A DNA stretch of 64,000 nt from Ceratotherium simum simum (GCF_000283155.1 NW_004454207.1:17237787-17301786), one strand, 5' to 3'; shown: positions 13,741-26,034, counted from the first letter of the stretch. Notes: generated by a model from the letters alone, not told the origin. Numbers and translations are program-made.

Positions 13741-15565
13741 GAATTATATCCAAATGGGCATCACTTTTGTCATTTTTATGTCATGTAAAATATTGTATTC
13801 ATACTTTTTTTTTTTTTACTTTATAGTGTACTTCTCTAAAAGTGGTTCCAAGAGAAAAAAGGGGGAAAAAACAAGTGCAATATTAGGAAGTTAAAGATAT
13901 TATTCTCATCTTATTGAGAAAGATTCTTTTTGGTAACTTTTTTGTAAAATCATATTTGGAAAACATATGTAGAAAAATATAAAAAGGATATCAAATACTT
14001 TAAAGAGACTTTCATTTGTTCATTGATTCACTTAAAATAGTTTTCCTGTATATGAAAAGCGTTTTGTGGTAGTCACCTTTGTCTTATAATAATCTTTTCT
14101 TTCAAATCTTGAAATTATGATATATTTTGACTTAAAAGCTAAATCTGATTTCATGAAATTCATTTGGTGAATAGTAATTATTCAGATGGAAAGAAAATTT
14201 AGTAAAATAAGGTACTCTTTGCTAATGCCTTTGATAAATATTAGACCCAGTAAATAACTGACAATTGCAATATATGATACACTTAAATAATGAACACACA
14301 TTCAGTCTTGTATTATGTACCTATGGTATGCATGTGTATGATTTACACTACTATGGTGTTCTGTTTTGCTGTGTGTAATAGACCTCTGTATAGAAAATTA
14401 AAATTAACTCTATCACTTTACCTCTCTGTTTAATGGGACAGTGAAAAATATAACTGTCTATACTTGGATTTTCTTTACAATAAATGTTGACTTTTCTGTT
14501 ATTTATTTTTTGCTCTCAATCTATACTGAAGTAGCTTTTCCAAGGAGTAGGTATTGGGACAAAGGAATTTTAAGATATAATGAAAAATATTGTTCTGAAA
14601 AGAAAATAGAATGTACTTCTAGTCTTTATTCTTTGCAGTGTAGAACTAACCCTTGTTAAGCACATCTTTCCCTTTTCTAGAAATACTAGGATAATAAACC
14701 ACTATCTAGTAAGAGGCACTTGGAAAACAATCTCATGGAAACTAGAAACTGGGTCCCAAATGGTAAAATGACTTAAATGAAGCTATTTTGTGTAACCAAT
14801 AATAGAATCGTTTTCTCCTAAATGCTACCCAGGGCTACTATATTTTCCTAGCTTCATTTCTCCAAAAATATCTTCTTTTCTTTATATGAAAAAGAGGAAT
14901 AATTATTTCTTAGTATCCAAGAGGAAGTTAGTGAATGTTTTAATGAAAGTTTTCATTAAACTGATTAACATGAATATGTCTAACGTAAGTAGCCTTACCT
15001 GTGACATTGATTTGGACAAATAACTTATAAAGCAAAGTTTGACTATATAGGAAATTGTGAGTGGATGGGAGGAGAGCTGCATGTCCTAGAATGAAAAATT
15101 GTATGTATTAAAATGCGTTTTAGATATTAACAAGTGTATTGGCAAGATGTATTTATGCATAAAATTGCTTTAAATGGTGTGACACTATAGGACATTTACT
15201 TTGCTCGTGGCCAAATTAAAGAACAAGTCTTAGAACTCAAGTTATATCTCTTAGTAAAGCAACAAAGGTGAGCAGTTCTCTGGATGATAATTAATCACTG
15301 TTTTCTACTTGGTTTTCTGCACATCATGATCATGTTATACTTAATGTAAATATCATGCACACAGCATGATATCATTTAGTTTTAGTGGATCTGCCTTGGC
15401 TGCTAATACACAAATATTTTGAAGTGCGTTAGAATGTTTCTTTAAAATGAAAAAGAAGGAATCATGCATGTGAAGAGAAAAGGAAATTTCTGGATAAATA
15501 AAGTGGCTAAATATGCAGGCAATATTGTGAGCTTTTGTGGGAGATCCTTCACTTATCAAACAGTT
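13741..15565. other. Unique AT-rich intron
   Basis: No gene or named repeat recognised over 1.8 kb. A long T run occurs near 13808-13818. Short frames at 14441-14659 and 15353-15559 have no family resemblance. Confidence 0.55.
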
Positions 15566-15760
15566 GGGGCTGGCCTGGTGGCATAGTGGTTAAGTTCACG
15601 TGCTCTGCTTTGGTGGCCCTGGGTTCGCGGGTTTGGATCCCAGGTGCGGACCTACACACTGCTCATCAAGCCATGCTGTGGCAGCGTCCGACATACAAAA
15701 TAGAGGAAGATTGGCACAGATGTTAGCTCAGGGACAATCTTCCTCACCAAAAAAAAAAAA
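15566..15760 (+). mobile_element. ERE-type SINE (short-body subtype), sense
   Basis: Head ggggctggcctggtggcata, B box-like gggtttggatccc, 'aagccatgctgtggcagcg', 'gaggaagattggcacagatg' and the ending 'ttagctcagggac' plus poly-A. This subtype lacks the 'ggggctttgggg' segment of the ERE1 copies. No clear target duplication. The frames at 15535-15785 are translations of this SINE. Confidence 0.9.
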
Positions 15761-15889
15761 GAAGTGTATGTGTCTACATAAGTGAAGTAGTGGTTCAGGA
15801 AAACAGATCACAGTGAAAGAAATAATAAACCTGCTCATCACTTTTGGTATACTTTAAAACATTTAAAAAAATTGTTTTAATGTAACATG

Positions 15890-16225
15890 TTTCAACATCA
15901 TCTCTAGCCTCCACCCTCTTCTCTAAGCCTCAGTCATGCTGTTTTTACTGTTCTCCTCCAAATATCCTCCCTCTGAATCCTTACTCATGGTGTGCTCCCT
16001 CTGGAATGCTTTTTCTTCCACATTGTCACAGGGCTGATTCTTAGTCTTTCCTCAAGGCACGGCCAAAATGTTACCTCTGTTTTGAGGCATGTAGTTCTTC
16101 ATGCCTTCATAGCACTTTTAGAATCCCCATTGCAACACTCACCACACTGCATTATAACTATTTGTTGACACTCTTATTTTTCCACAAGAACATGAGCTAG
16201 TCAGAGTCAAGGGCAATGTTTTTTT
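15890..16225 (+). repeat. L2 LINE fragment, sense
   Basis: The order 'cctcagtcatgctgttttta', 'ctccctctggaatgcttttt', 'ttcctcaaggcacggcc', 'cacaagaacatgagctagtc' and 'gagggcaatg'-like end matches a decayed L2 3' region. Confidence 0.65.
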
Positions 16226-16227
16226 TT

Positions 16228-17790
16228 TAAATGAATATTTTACTTTAGAATACCTTTACATTTATATAAAAACTCATAAAAATAGTAGAGAGAGATCCCA
16301 TATACACTACATCCAGTTTCCCTTGTTATTAACATCTAGCATTAATATGGTACATTTGTTACAATTAATGAACTAATATTGATAACATTATTATTAGCTA
16401 AAGTGCATACCTTATTTAGATTTCCTTAGTTTTTTCCCTAATGTGCCTTGTCTGTTCCAGGATCCCATCCAGGATAGCATATTACATTTAGTTGTCATGT
16501 CTCCTTAGGCTCCTTTTGGCTGTGACTATTTCTGACTTTCCTTGATTTTGAGGATCTTGACAATTTTAAGGGGTACTGGCCATGTATTTTGTAGTATACC
16601 TTCAATTGTGATTTGTTTGATGTTTTTCCCATGATTAGACTTGGGTTACATATTCCTGGAAGACCACAGAAGTAAAATCACAACATATCATATATCAACA
16701 TGACTTAACACTGTTGATCTTGACCTGTATCACCTGAGGTGGCGTTTGTCAGGTTTTGCCACTGTCAAGGTACTCTTCTTCCCCGCTTTCCATACTGTGA
16801 CTCTTTGGTAGGAAGTCACTATCTGCAGTCCACACTTATGGAGTAAGGAGTTATGCCCTCACCTCTTTGAAGGCAGAGTAGCTACATAAATTATTTGGAA
16901 TTCTTCTGCATGGGACAGAATTTTTCCCACATTTACCTACTTATTCAATCATTTATCTATGTTAGTACGAACTCATGGATATTTATTATATGTTTGCTAT
17001 TCAACATCACCTTATTTATTTTGTTGCTCAAATTGTTCCAGCTTTGGCCTTAGGAGCTCTTTTAGTTGACTCCTTTGCCCTTTGACATACCCCCATCATT
17101 GTGTGTGTGTGTTTGAACACTTCCTTATTTTCTGGCCCTACAAGATGCTCCAGGGCCATCTTGTGTTTTTCATGCCCCAGTCCTAGAATCAGCTGTTTTT
17201 TCCAAAGAGTTCCTTTTGTGGGAGAATGGCACTAGAAACTAAGATGTGGGCATTGGGAGTATTCATTGCTACTGGAGTATAGTTGCTTCTAAAACCTCTC
17301 AGTTGACAGAGCAAGGAAATATGTATGCACTAACCCAGGTATATACACATACCTATAAATATTTATATATGTAACCATCTGTATCTATATTAAACTAAAC
17401 ATGAGTTCATACTGATAACTCCAACTCTAATCTATTACCATAGGGATCATTCCAGCCTCTTCCCCTCGCTTATCTGTAACCTCCTTGTGCAATAGTGAGA
17501 AAGCCACCATCTGCTATCCGTTTACTTAATTGTTCACTTCCAATATAGATGTATAATGAGATCAGAATTGTTGACCTGTACTCCTATGAGAACCAACTGT
17601 ATCAACTAGAGTATAGTGCTTATATACAGTTTCTTTTGCCTTTAGTCTTACACACTCCACTCATTTCCAGGGTTACTTAGGTCAGCACCTTTTCCCCCCA
17701 ATCCCCTTCAGTGAGGTTGTCTCACACATTTGTAATATAGTTAGGTTATTTTATCTCATTCTGCATTCCATCCTAAGATCCTCCATCCTC
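16228..17790 (-). mobile_element. Long old L1 3' UTR, antisense
   Basis: A 1.5-kb stretch recognisable as an old eutherian L1 3' UTR read in reverse: 'aggatcccatccaggatagc', 'ttagttgtcatgtctcctta', 'ggaattcttctgcatgggac', 'gctcaaattgttccagcttt', 'ggttgtctcacacatttgta'. No ORF2 segment is attached. Subfamily not assigned; the class call rests on recognition only. Confidence 0.6.
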
Positions 17791-17905
17791 CTAAATGATG
17801 TCTTTAAAAATTTGCATACATTGACGTTTGTAGGGGAGGAAACATAATTTTCCCTCTACCCTTCTGAGTTCTTGGCTGAGATCCCCTGTAATAAAAGACA
17901 GGTTA

Positions 17906-18115
17906 GGGAGTCAGCCCAGTGGCATAGTGGTTAAGTTCACATGCTCCACTTCGGCAACCCAGGGTTTGCGGGTTTGGATCCTGGCATAGGCTGATGCACC
18001 GCTCATCAAGCCAGGCTGTGGCGGCATCCCACATCAAAAAAGAGGAAGATGAGCACAGATGTTAGCTCAGAGCCAGTCTTCATCCCCAAATAAACAAAAA
18101 TAAATAATAAAAAAA
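17906..18115 (+). mobile_element. ERE-type SINE (short-body subtype), sense
   Basis: 'cagtggcatagtggttaagt', 'gcgggtttggatcc', 'caggctgtggcggcatccc' and 'gatgttagctcagagccagt' with an A-rich tail. Flanked by imperfect 9-bp direct repeats gacaggtta (17897-17905) and ggcagatta (18116-18124); the two mismatches suggest an old insertion. Confidence 0.88.
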
Positions 18116-18359
18116 GGCAGATTAACAAGAGAAAAACAAAGAAAAATTTATTAACATATACGTGGAAGATACCCAGGGAAACTGAGTACCTCCCCAAGAC
18201 AGCCCAAGGTACCACCTTAAATACCATCTACAGCTAAAGACAAAAGAAAAATTTTTTTTGGGGGGGAGGGGTGTCAGTCATGGGAGGTTACTGGGAAAAG
18301 CACAGTAAGTGAGGGTAAGGCTAAGTTGTGCTTTCTCCAGTGACAAGAATTTCTGGAGA

Positions 18360-18786
18360 TTTTTTTTTAATTATTTTATTGAGGTCACATTGCTTTATAA
18401 CATTGTGTAAATTTCACGTGCACATTATTATATTTCAGCTTCTGTATAGACTGCATCGTGTTCACCACTAAAAGTCTAGTTTCCATCTGTCACTATACAT
18501 ATGTGCCTCTTTACCTCTTTTGCCTTCCCCCCACGGCTTCCCCTCTAGTAACTGCCAATCTGTTCTCCTTATCTATATGTTTGTTTGTTTATCTTCCACA
18601 TACGAGTGAAATCATACAATATTTGTCTTTCTCTGTCTGACTTATTTCGCTTAGCATAATACCCTTAAGGTCCATCCGTGTTGTCTCAAATGGCACGATT
18701 TTGTCTTTTTTATGGCTGAGTAGTATTCCATTGTATATATATACCACATCTTCTTTATCCATTCATCCATTAATGGGCACTTAGAA
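18360..18786 (-). mobile_element. L1 3' end (perissodactyl-type 3' UTR), antisense
   Basis: Begins with a T run (reverse poly-A), then 'attttattgaggtcacattg' and 'aaatttcacgtgcacattat', then the ORF2 end in reverse ('gctgagtagtattccattgt', 'accacatcttctttatccat'). 5' truncated near 18785. It is related to the L1 ends at 32237, 42821 and 63907. Confidence 0.85.
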
Positions 18787-19055
18787 TCATCCTTCTCTTC
18801 CTGGTGGAGAGAGGGAGACACTTTTACAAATGGAGATTTCCTTTATAAGTGTAAATTTCCCTCACAAAAGGGTAATTTCTGCTTTGTTTTCAGAGCTGCT
18901 TCTGTGTCTGCAGTTTCTCAAAGTAATCCTTATACCAAAGAGGCATATTTTGAGGTGGCAAATTCTGCTACCCTCTATTCCCGCCTTTAAAACTTCCCCA
19001 AGAAGTTTCACAGTCCAGAAGTGGAGTTGGTAGGTTGCTCTGTAGCTCAATAAAC

Positions 19056-19380
19056 CAGTTTTAGTCCTAAGAATAGATTAGTTCAGTAAAAGAGTTATGT
19101 CTCATTTCAGGAGGCCGTGTTGCAATTGAGCTCCCAAAGTGAGGCCTACATGGTGTGAGCAATCAGGTATTTAATAAGAGGCATTTCTATGGAAACACAC
19201 ACACAAAACAAAACAAAGGTTAATGTTTGGAGCAGACTATGAACGTAGTTTCTGAGTCCTGAGGACAGCCAATTGAGAGGATTTCTAGATGTTGGGCTCA
19301 AAGAATCTTTTTGGCTTTTTGTTTTGTTTTATTTTGTTTTTTATGTGACTTGTCACAGTGGCCAAAGTCCTTATCTTTTT
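19056..19380. other. Unassigned intronic sequence
   Basis: No named repeat recognised. Contains CA- and TTTTG-rich low-complexity patches (about 19195-19215 and 19312-19340). Confidence 0.45.
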
Positions 19381-19622
19381 TTTTTTGGTGAGGAAGATTA
19401 GCCCTGAGCTAACATCTCTTCCCAATCCTCCTCTTTTTGCTGAGGAAGAGTGGCCCTGGGCTAATCTGTGCCCACCTTCCTCTACTTTATATGTGGGATG
19501 CCTACCACAGCATGGCTTGATAAATGGTGCATAGGTCCGCACCTGGAATCCAAACCTGTGAACCCTGGGCCACCGAAGCGGAGCACGTGAACATAACCAC
19601 TATGCCCCTGGGCTGGCCCCAA
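19381..19622 (-). mobile_element. ERE-type SINE (short-body subtype), antisense
   Basis: Reverse-strand SINE: T run, 'ggtgaggaagattagccctg', 'cctctactttatatgtggga', 'gcatggcttgataaatggtg' and head 'ccactatgcccctgggctgg'. Candidate 8-bp duplication atcttttt at 19373-19380 and 19623-19630. Confidence 0.88.
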
Positions 19623-20730
19623 ATCTTTTTGTTTTTTGTGGTAAAAGATAGGTAATGAAATTTACCATTTTAACCATTTTTAGGTGTACATTTCAGTGAC
19701 ATTAAGTACATTCACATTTTTGTACAACCATCACTCCATCCATCTCTAGAAATTTTCATCTTTCCAAACTGAAACCCTGTACCCATTAAACAGTAACTCC
19801 ACATTCCCTCCTCCCACTGACCCCTGGCAACCACCACTCTATTTTCTGTAACTACGAATTGACCATTGTAGGTACTTCATATAAGCTGACTTATACAATA
19901 TTTGTTGTTTTGTTTATGACTTATTTCACTTACCATAATGTCTTCAAGGTTCATCCATGATAGTTCATTTCTTTCTATCACTTAATAATATTCCATTATA
20001 CGGCTGTACCATAGTTTGTCTGTTCACCTAGTTAATGGTGTATCTTGGATGCTTCCAGTTTTTGGAGAATATGAATAAAGCTACCATTATCTTGTGCAAG
20101 TTTTTGTGTGGACGTAAGTTTTCAAATCAGTTGAGTAAATATGTAGGAATGTAATTCCTAGAGTGTATGGTAAGATTATATTTAGCTTTGTAAGAAGCTG
20201 CCAAACTATCTTCTACAATAGCTATATTATTTTGCATTTACATCAGCAATGAATGAAGTATTCCAGTTGTTCTTCATCCTTCTACCAATCTGAACTCTGT
20301 TGTTTTGATTTTACCATTCCAATAGGCCTGTAGTGGTATCTCATTGTTGTTTTAATTGCCAATTCCCTAATGATAAATTATTTTGAGCATCTTTTTATAT
20401 GCCTATTTGCCTTTTGTATGTCTTATTTGGTCTAGTGTCTATTTAGATACTTTACCCACTTTTTAATTGGGATGTTTGCTTTTGCGTTGCTCAGTTTTAA
20501 GAATTCTTGGTATATTTTTGATATAAGTCCTTTATCAGATATATGTTTTGCAAATATTTTCTCCCAATCTTTAGCTTGCCTTTTGATTTTATTAACAATG
20601 ACTTTCACAGAGCAGAAGTTTAAGTGTTTCTTTTAGAGTTTTCTTCTTTTCTAATATATAGATTGAATTCTATAAATTTCTTCTAAGCACTGTTTTTGCT
20701 GCAACTCACAGATGTTGATAAAGTGCATTT

Positions 20731-20934
20731 CCTCCTAAGCTAACATCTGTTGCCAATCTTCCACTTTTTGCTTGAGGCAGAGCTAACATCTGTGCCAATC
20801 TTCCTCTATTTTGTATGTGAGTTGCCACTACAGCATGGCTTGATGAGTGGTGTAGGTCCGAGCTCAGGATCCGAACCCGTGAACCTGGGCCACCAAAGCA
20901 GAGTGGGCCAAACTTATACCACTGGAACAGCCTC
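20731..20934 (-). mobile_element. ERE-type SINE (short-body subtype), antisense, in L1
   Basis: 'gctaacatctgttgccaatc', 'gaggcagagctaacatctgt', 'cctctattttgtatgtgag', 'gcatggcttgatgagtggtg' and head 'ccactggaacagcctc'. It interrupts the antisense L1. Target duplication not resolvable. The opposed small frames here are translations of the SINE. Confidence 0.85.
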
Positions 20935-21100
20935 ATAATTCAAAATATTTTTTAATTTCTCTTGAGAAATCTTCGACTCATGTGTTATTTAGAAATGTAT
21001 CAATTTCTAAACATTTGGTGATTTTCCCAACTATTTTTCTGTTATTGATTTCTAGATGATTTCCATTGTGACCTGAGCACATACTTTCTTTGATTTATAT

Positions 21101-21424
21101 ATATATTTTTTTTTTATAATTTTTTTTTAATTTTATTTATTTATTTTTCCCCCAAAGCCCCAGNNNNNNNNNNNNNNNNNNNNNNNNNNNNNNNNNNNNN
21201 NNNNNNNNNNNNNNNNNNNNNNNNNNNNNNNNNNNNNNNNNNNNNNNNNNNNNNNNNNNNNNNAGATAGTTGTAGGTCATAGCTGCACATCCTTCTAGTT
21301 GCTGTATGTGGGACGCGGCCTCAGCATGGCCGGAGAAGCAGTGCGTTGGTGCGCGCCAGGGATTGAACCCTGGCCGCCAGCAGCGGAACGTGCGCACTTA
21401 ACCGCTAAGCCACCACGCCGGCCC
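21101..21424 (-). mobile_element. ERE1-type SINE, antisense, containing an assembly gap
   Basis: Reverse-strand ERE1: T/ATTT-rich tail, 'ccccaaagccccag', gap, 'agatagttgtaggtcatagc', 'tgcacatccttctagttgct' and head 'taaccgctaagccacc' ending ggccc. A 10-bp direct repeat tgatttatat flanks it at 21091-21100 and 21425-21434. The gap lies inside the element. Confidence 0.9.
21164..21263. other. Assembly gap of exactly 100 N
   Basis: One hundred N, a common placeholder for a gap of unknown length. The bases on either side are almost contiguous in the related SINE copy at 21841-21865, so the true missing length may be about one base. Confidence 0.98.
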
Positions 21425-21724
21425 TGATTTATATTTTTAAAAAATTGTTAAGGTATATTTTGTGACCCAGAATGTGATCTTTCTTGGTGAAGTCCCATGA
21501 GGACTTGAGAAGAATGTATATTTTGCTGTTGTTGGATGGAGTATTCTATAAATGTCAATTAAATCAAGTTTACTTAGAGTGTTGTTCGAGTCAACTATAT
21601 TCTTACTGATATTCTGCTTGCTTCATCTTTCAGTTACTGAAAGTAGAGTGTTGAAATCTCCAACTATAGTAGTGGATTTGTCTATTTATCCTTTCAAGTC
21701 TCTAAGTTTTTGCCTCACAATTTT

Positions 21725-22016
21725 TTTTTTTTGATGAGGAAGATCAGCCCTGAGCTAACATCCATGCTAATCCTCCTCTTTTTGCTGAGGAAGACTGGCT
21801 CTGAGCTAACATCTATTGCCAATCCCCCTCCTTTTTTTTCCCCAAAGCCCCAGTAGATAGTTGTATGTCATAGTTGCACATCCTTCTAGTTGCTGCATGT
21901 GGGATGCAGCCTCAGCATGGCCGGAGAAGCGGTGCATCGGTGCACACCCAGGATCTGAACCCGGGCCGCCAGTAGCGGAGTGCACGCACTTAACCGTTAA
22001 GCCATGGGGCCGGGCC
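21725..22016 (-). mobile_element. ERE1-type SINE with long tail, antisense, 14-bp target duplication
   Basis: Reverse-strand element with an extra tail module ('gaggaagatcagccctgagc', 'taacatctattgccaatccc') before the ERE1 body ('ccccaaagccccagtagata', 'cttctagttgctgcatgtgg') and head 'taaccgttaagccatggggc'. A perfect 14-bp direct repeat tgcctcacaatttt lies at 21711-21724 and 22017-22030. It interrupts the antisense L1. Confidence 0.93.
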
Positions 22017-23570
22017 TGCCTCACAATTTTGATGCTCTATTGTTGGGTGCATACATGTTTAAGGTTGTTATGTCTTCTTGGAGAATCGATCTCTTTGTCA
22101 TTATGTAATGTCTGTCTTTGTTCATGATTATTTTCCGTGTTCTGAGGTCAGGTTTGTCTGAAATTAATATGCCTAGCTTTCTTTTGATTAGTGTTAGCGT
22201 CGTATCTCTTTCTTCATCCCTTCACTTTTAACCTATTTGGTTCTTTATATTTGAAGTGGGCTTCTTTTAGACAACATATGGTTGGATCTTGACTTTTTTC
22301 CCACCCTGTCATTCTCTGTGTTTTAACTGGTATGTTTAGACCATTTACATTTAAAGTGATTATTGAAATTATTGGATTAATATATGCCCTCTTTATCAGT
22401 GTTTTCAATTCATTGAACTTATTCTTTGTTTCTTTCCCCCTCTCTTTTCTGCTTTCTTTGGTTTTAATTGAACATTTTATATGGTTCCACTTTATGTCTA
22501 CATTCTTATTATCAATTTCACTTCTTTTAAAAAATGTTTTGTGGTTGCACTGGATATCTCAATACTTATTTTTAACTAATCTCAGACCACTTTCGAAAAA
22601 CACTACCACTTTGTGTGGAGTACAGATACCTCATTACAGAGTATTCCTAGTTCCTCACTCTCATCCCTTAGGACATTGCTATCATTCGTTTCACTTATCT
22701 GTATGTTATCATACTTGCATGTTTTTTGACAAGAAGTTCACTCTGATTCTTACCTTTGTTCCTCTATAGATATGACATTTTTTCTTGTGTTCTTTCAAGA
22801 TTTTCTATTTGTCCATGTTTTTCTGTAGTTTGAATATGATATGTCTAAGTGGAGTAATTTTGTTATTTATCCTGCTTGCTGTTTTCTAAACTTCATGGGT
22901 TTCTTATTTGGTGTCTGTCATTAATTTTGGAAATTCTATGGCCACTATTACTTCAAATATTTCTTCTAGTTTATGCTTTCTTCTCCTTCTAGTATTCTAA
23001 TTATATATGCATTTTGCCTTTTGAAATTATCCCACAGTTCTTGGATGTTCTGTTCCATTTTTTTTTATTCTGTTTTCTCTTTGCATTTTTGGTTTAGGAA
23101 GTTTGTATTGACCTATCTTCATGCTAACTAATCCTTTCCTTGACTGTCCAGTATACTGATGGCCCCATCAAAGACATTCTTCATTTCTGTTGTAGTGTTT
23201 TAATTCCTAGCATTTCATTTTGATTCTTGTTCAGAATTTCCATTTCTTTGCCTTACATTACACATTTATTTTTGCACATTATCTATTTTTTCCATTAGAG
23301 CACTTAATATATTAAATATAGTTATTTTAAATTCCCTGTCTTATAGTTCTAATATCTGTGTCATATCTGAGTCTGATTCTGATGATTGCTGATGGAGTTT
23401 CTGGCTCCAGTGCCTTCTGCTCCAAGTAAGCAGATCTTGGCTGTGACTTTCTGGATTCACCTATATTTCCAAATTTTGGGGTGGCTGTTTGCCCTGAAAT
23501 CTCAGTTCTTTTAGAGGTCCAAGAAAAATTTTTGGTTTTCAATTTTTTCATCTTTTTCTTGCTGTAACAA

Positions 23571-24465
23571 TGGGAGTGACAATTTCCAAGTTATTTACAT
23601 GTGGAAGCCGAAAACAAAAGCAACAATGTCATTTTTAGTGTGAAGTTCTCAAACCCAATGGAAATCTAGCATGTCCAATCCATAGTAGTCACTCAACAGA
23701 TATGCATTCTTGAATGAATGAATTCAATATCATGGAGATATTCCACTTTAAATCAATTGTTCTTAAACTGTGTTTACAATTGGGCAAAATGATACCTTTT
23801 TCACCTGAAAGGTAGAAAAAATAGTGGAAGAGTAACTCCCTCAATTCAGATCCCATACTCCACTTTTGTTAACACTACTGAGTATTATATCAACCTTTTC
23901 TTTCCTACATTATATTGCTGCTTTGTGTTGAGCTTTAAGTCAAATAACATCATCTTCTTTATATTAACTGTTAGGTCAAGTGCCTACCTGTAGTTGAACT
24001 TTTACATACAAATATAGGACTGAATTTTCCTATTAAGATTGCTTCATATTAGTTTTTAACATGCCTTCCAGTCTATCAAGAGTTGTTCTATTCTCAATTT
24101 TGTATTCTACCATATTAGCTTCTCTTTCTGGACAAGTGTCAATAGATTTTTATTGGAAGAGATCTCTGTTTTAATTGAAATCATTGTTTAAAGCGTTATA
24201 TGCAAAAGGTCCTATATAAAGCTGTGTAACATTCTGTTATACACCTCTATTCTATTTTTTTTCCAGAAATACGTCCTTCACCTCTCTTTGGGTATCGTTT
24301 TTTTGTTCTACTAAGAAATCCAGAATCCAGCCCGTATTTCTTCAATTGTTTCTTTTCATTTAGTAGTGAAATATAGCAAAGTACATAAAATATAAACATG
24401 CAACTACTTAGCTTGTTATCAAATGAACCCACTTAGATGAGAAAGTAAAACATTACAGGCACTAC
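23571..24465. other. Mostly unique intron with a short MIR/L2 end
   Basis: At about 23655-23725 a sense MIR/L2 3' end is recognisable ('agtagtcactcaacagatat', 'cttgaatgaatgaattc'). The rest shows no repeat or exon. Confidence 0.5.
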
Positions 24466-24469
24466 AGAA

Positions 24470-25020
24470 GTCCCCTGCATGTCTTTCTGAATATAAACCT
24501 CCTTTTCCCCACTACTGATTATGTTACTGACATTGTGACTTTTATAGTATTGTATTTTTGTCTTTTCTTAAAGTTATAGTAGCTAATAGTGAGTGCCTAA
24601 GCGATATAGCTAAACTTTTGCCTGTTTTTGAAACTTATAAATCTGGACCCATATATTGTGTATTCTGTCTACCTTTTTCATCTCCAAATTTTGTTTTTAA
24701 AATTCATCCACATTATTGCATTTATCTGCAGGTTATTCATTACTTTGATGCTATAGTATTCCATTATATGAATATCTCACAGTTTGTTGATAGACAATTG
24801 GATAATAATAATAACAATTAGATAAAAATTGTTGTTGTGATTTTTTGCTAATGTAAGTAATATCGCCACTAATATCCTGTATACAAATACACACATACAC
24901 AAACACACATGTTTTTCATATAAGTGGGCATTTATGTAGGATTTTTTTTACCTAGGAGTGGATTTGCTTATTCAGAGTATGCATATTTTCAAATTTGCCA
25001 GATATTGTTTAGGCTGCTTT
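24470..25020 (-). mobile_element. Old L1 fragment (L1ME-like), antisense
   Basis: Reverse L1 3' region: 'aaaattcatccacattattg', 'actttgatgctatagtattc', 'attatatgaatatctcacag', 'aggagtggatttgcttattc' and 'caaatttgccagatattg' follow the old L1 order. The 87-residue frame at 24558-24821 is inside it. Confidence 0.65.
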
Positions 25021-26030
25021 GTGTCATAGGCCTACTCTAACCAAATGGACTGAGAGGAGGAGGGGAGTAGTACTCCAAGGGAAATTCGAGGTGCCAAAAG
25101 AAGGTGAAAAAAATTCTAGGGAATATAAACAGCAGATGTCTACTACTTCTAAACATTATGATTTCTTAGAGATTATAAAATGTGGTTTGATATTCATAAA
25201 ATTCTGTTGTGAGTCATATAATGATTTTCTGTCCTTCAATATTGCTAAATAAAAAATGTGAAAATATTAAAGTTTGTATTGATATAAATTGCCATATCCT
25301 AGGATTCATTACACTTAATTCTAATTCACACCTGGACTATAGCTTTAACCCTAACCCTGTGCCAGATTATTTGTGGGAATGTGAGTATAGAGAAAACATC
25401 ACGTCCAGAGGGGGTCCATAAAAGATCTAGTAATTCCAAAATAAATTAGACCAGCTTGGCTCTTATTCCAGTATGAACTATTTAGAAAAAAAATACAGAC
25501 ATTAGATATGGGACATATGTTTGGATTTGTTAGGTCTAAGAAAAAAAAAGTATACACTGTATAGATTATTTCCAGAAGAATTGATTAAATTGTATGCTAT
25601 TCACTTTCATCTGTTTAATGTTTATTTTTCTTTCTGGATAAAACATTTTTCTATAATTTTTAAAAGAAAGATTAAAAACAAATTAACAACCATATTTCGG
25701 TCACAAAATTTTAAAATGAGTCAGATTAGTTGAAAAGACATTTAATTTCTAGGGCTGGATCACAGAGTGAAATAATGGTAAGAAAATGGACTGTGAAAAT
25801 GTTATATTAGGAAAACATTTTCACAATAAAATGCAGGAGTCAGCAAAAACAGTGAGGAAGTGAGAAAAGGAAAACTGACTTGAAAAAAGCAAAAAGAATG
25901 AGGTGATTACTACAAGAATATGATGGGTTTAGTAGCATTTTTATACTTGATGTAACATTTTTAACAGAGTTAATGTAGCGATGTATTTAAACTACTTTCC
26001 AATCAACCACAGGCTGAATTTATGCTCTCA
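25021..26030. other. Unique intronic sequence
   Basis: No repeat or exon recognised. Frames at 25019-25252, 25209-25421 and 25521-25733 match nothing known. Confidence 0.55.
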
Positions 26031-26034
26031 AAAG

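Larger units (their letters stand above)
17795..19055 (-). mobile_element. LTR-like repeat, antisense, split by a SINE and an L1
   Basis: Pieces at 17795-17905, 18116-18359 and 18787-19055 read together on the reverse strand like an ERV LTR, with an aataaa signal in 'gttaataaatttttctttg' (about 18140-18160). An ERE SINE at 17906-18115 and an L1 3' end at about 18360-18786 interrupt it. Outer boundaries and family are uncertain. Confidence 0.45.
19632..23570 (-). mobile_element. Large old L1, antisense, interrupted by SINEs and a gap
   Basis: The 3' end lies at the left ('ccattttaaccatttttagg', 'cctggcaaccaccactctat'). ORF2 is read in reverse to its N-terminus at about 22214-22370, where the reverse strand encodes ITLNVNGLNIPVKTQRM, the start of the L1 endonuclease. 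5' UTR-like sequence continues to about 23570. Three SINE insertions (20731, 21101, 21725) interrupt it, and parts of ORF2 are missing. All frames are broken; it cannot encode protein. It is antisense to IL1RAPL1. Confidence 0.82.

Noticed and set aside
21137..21397. Reverse frame containing a run of X
   Set aside because: It is read through the N gap and a SINE; no coding meaning.
25343..25360. Telomere-like ttaaccctaaccctg
   Set aside because: Only two units; far too short for an interstitial telomere and expected by chance.
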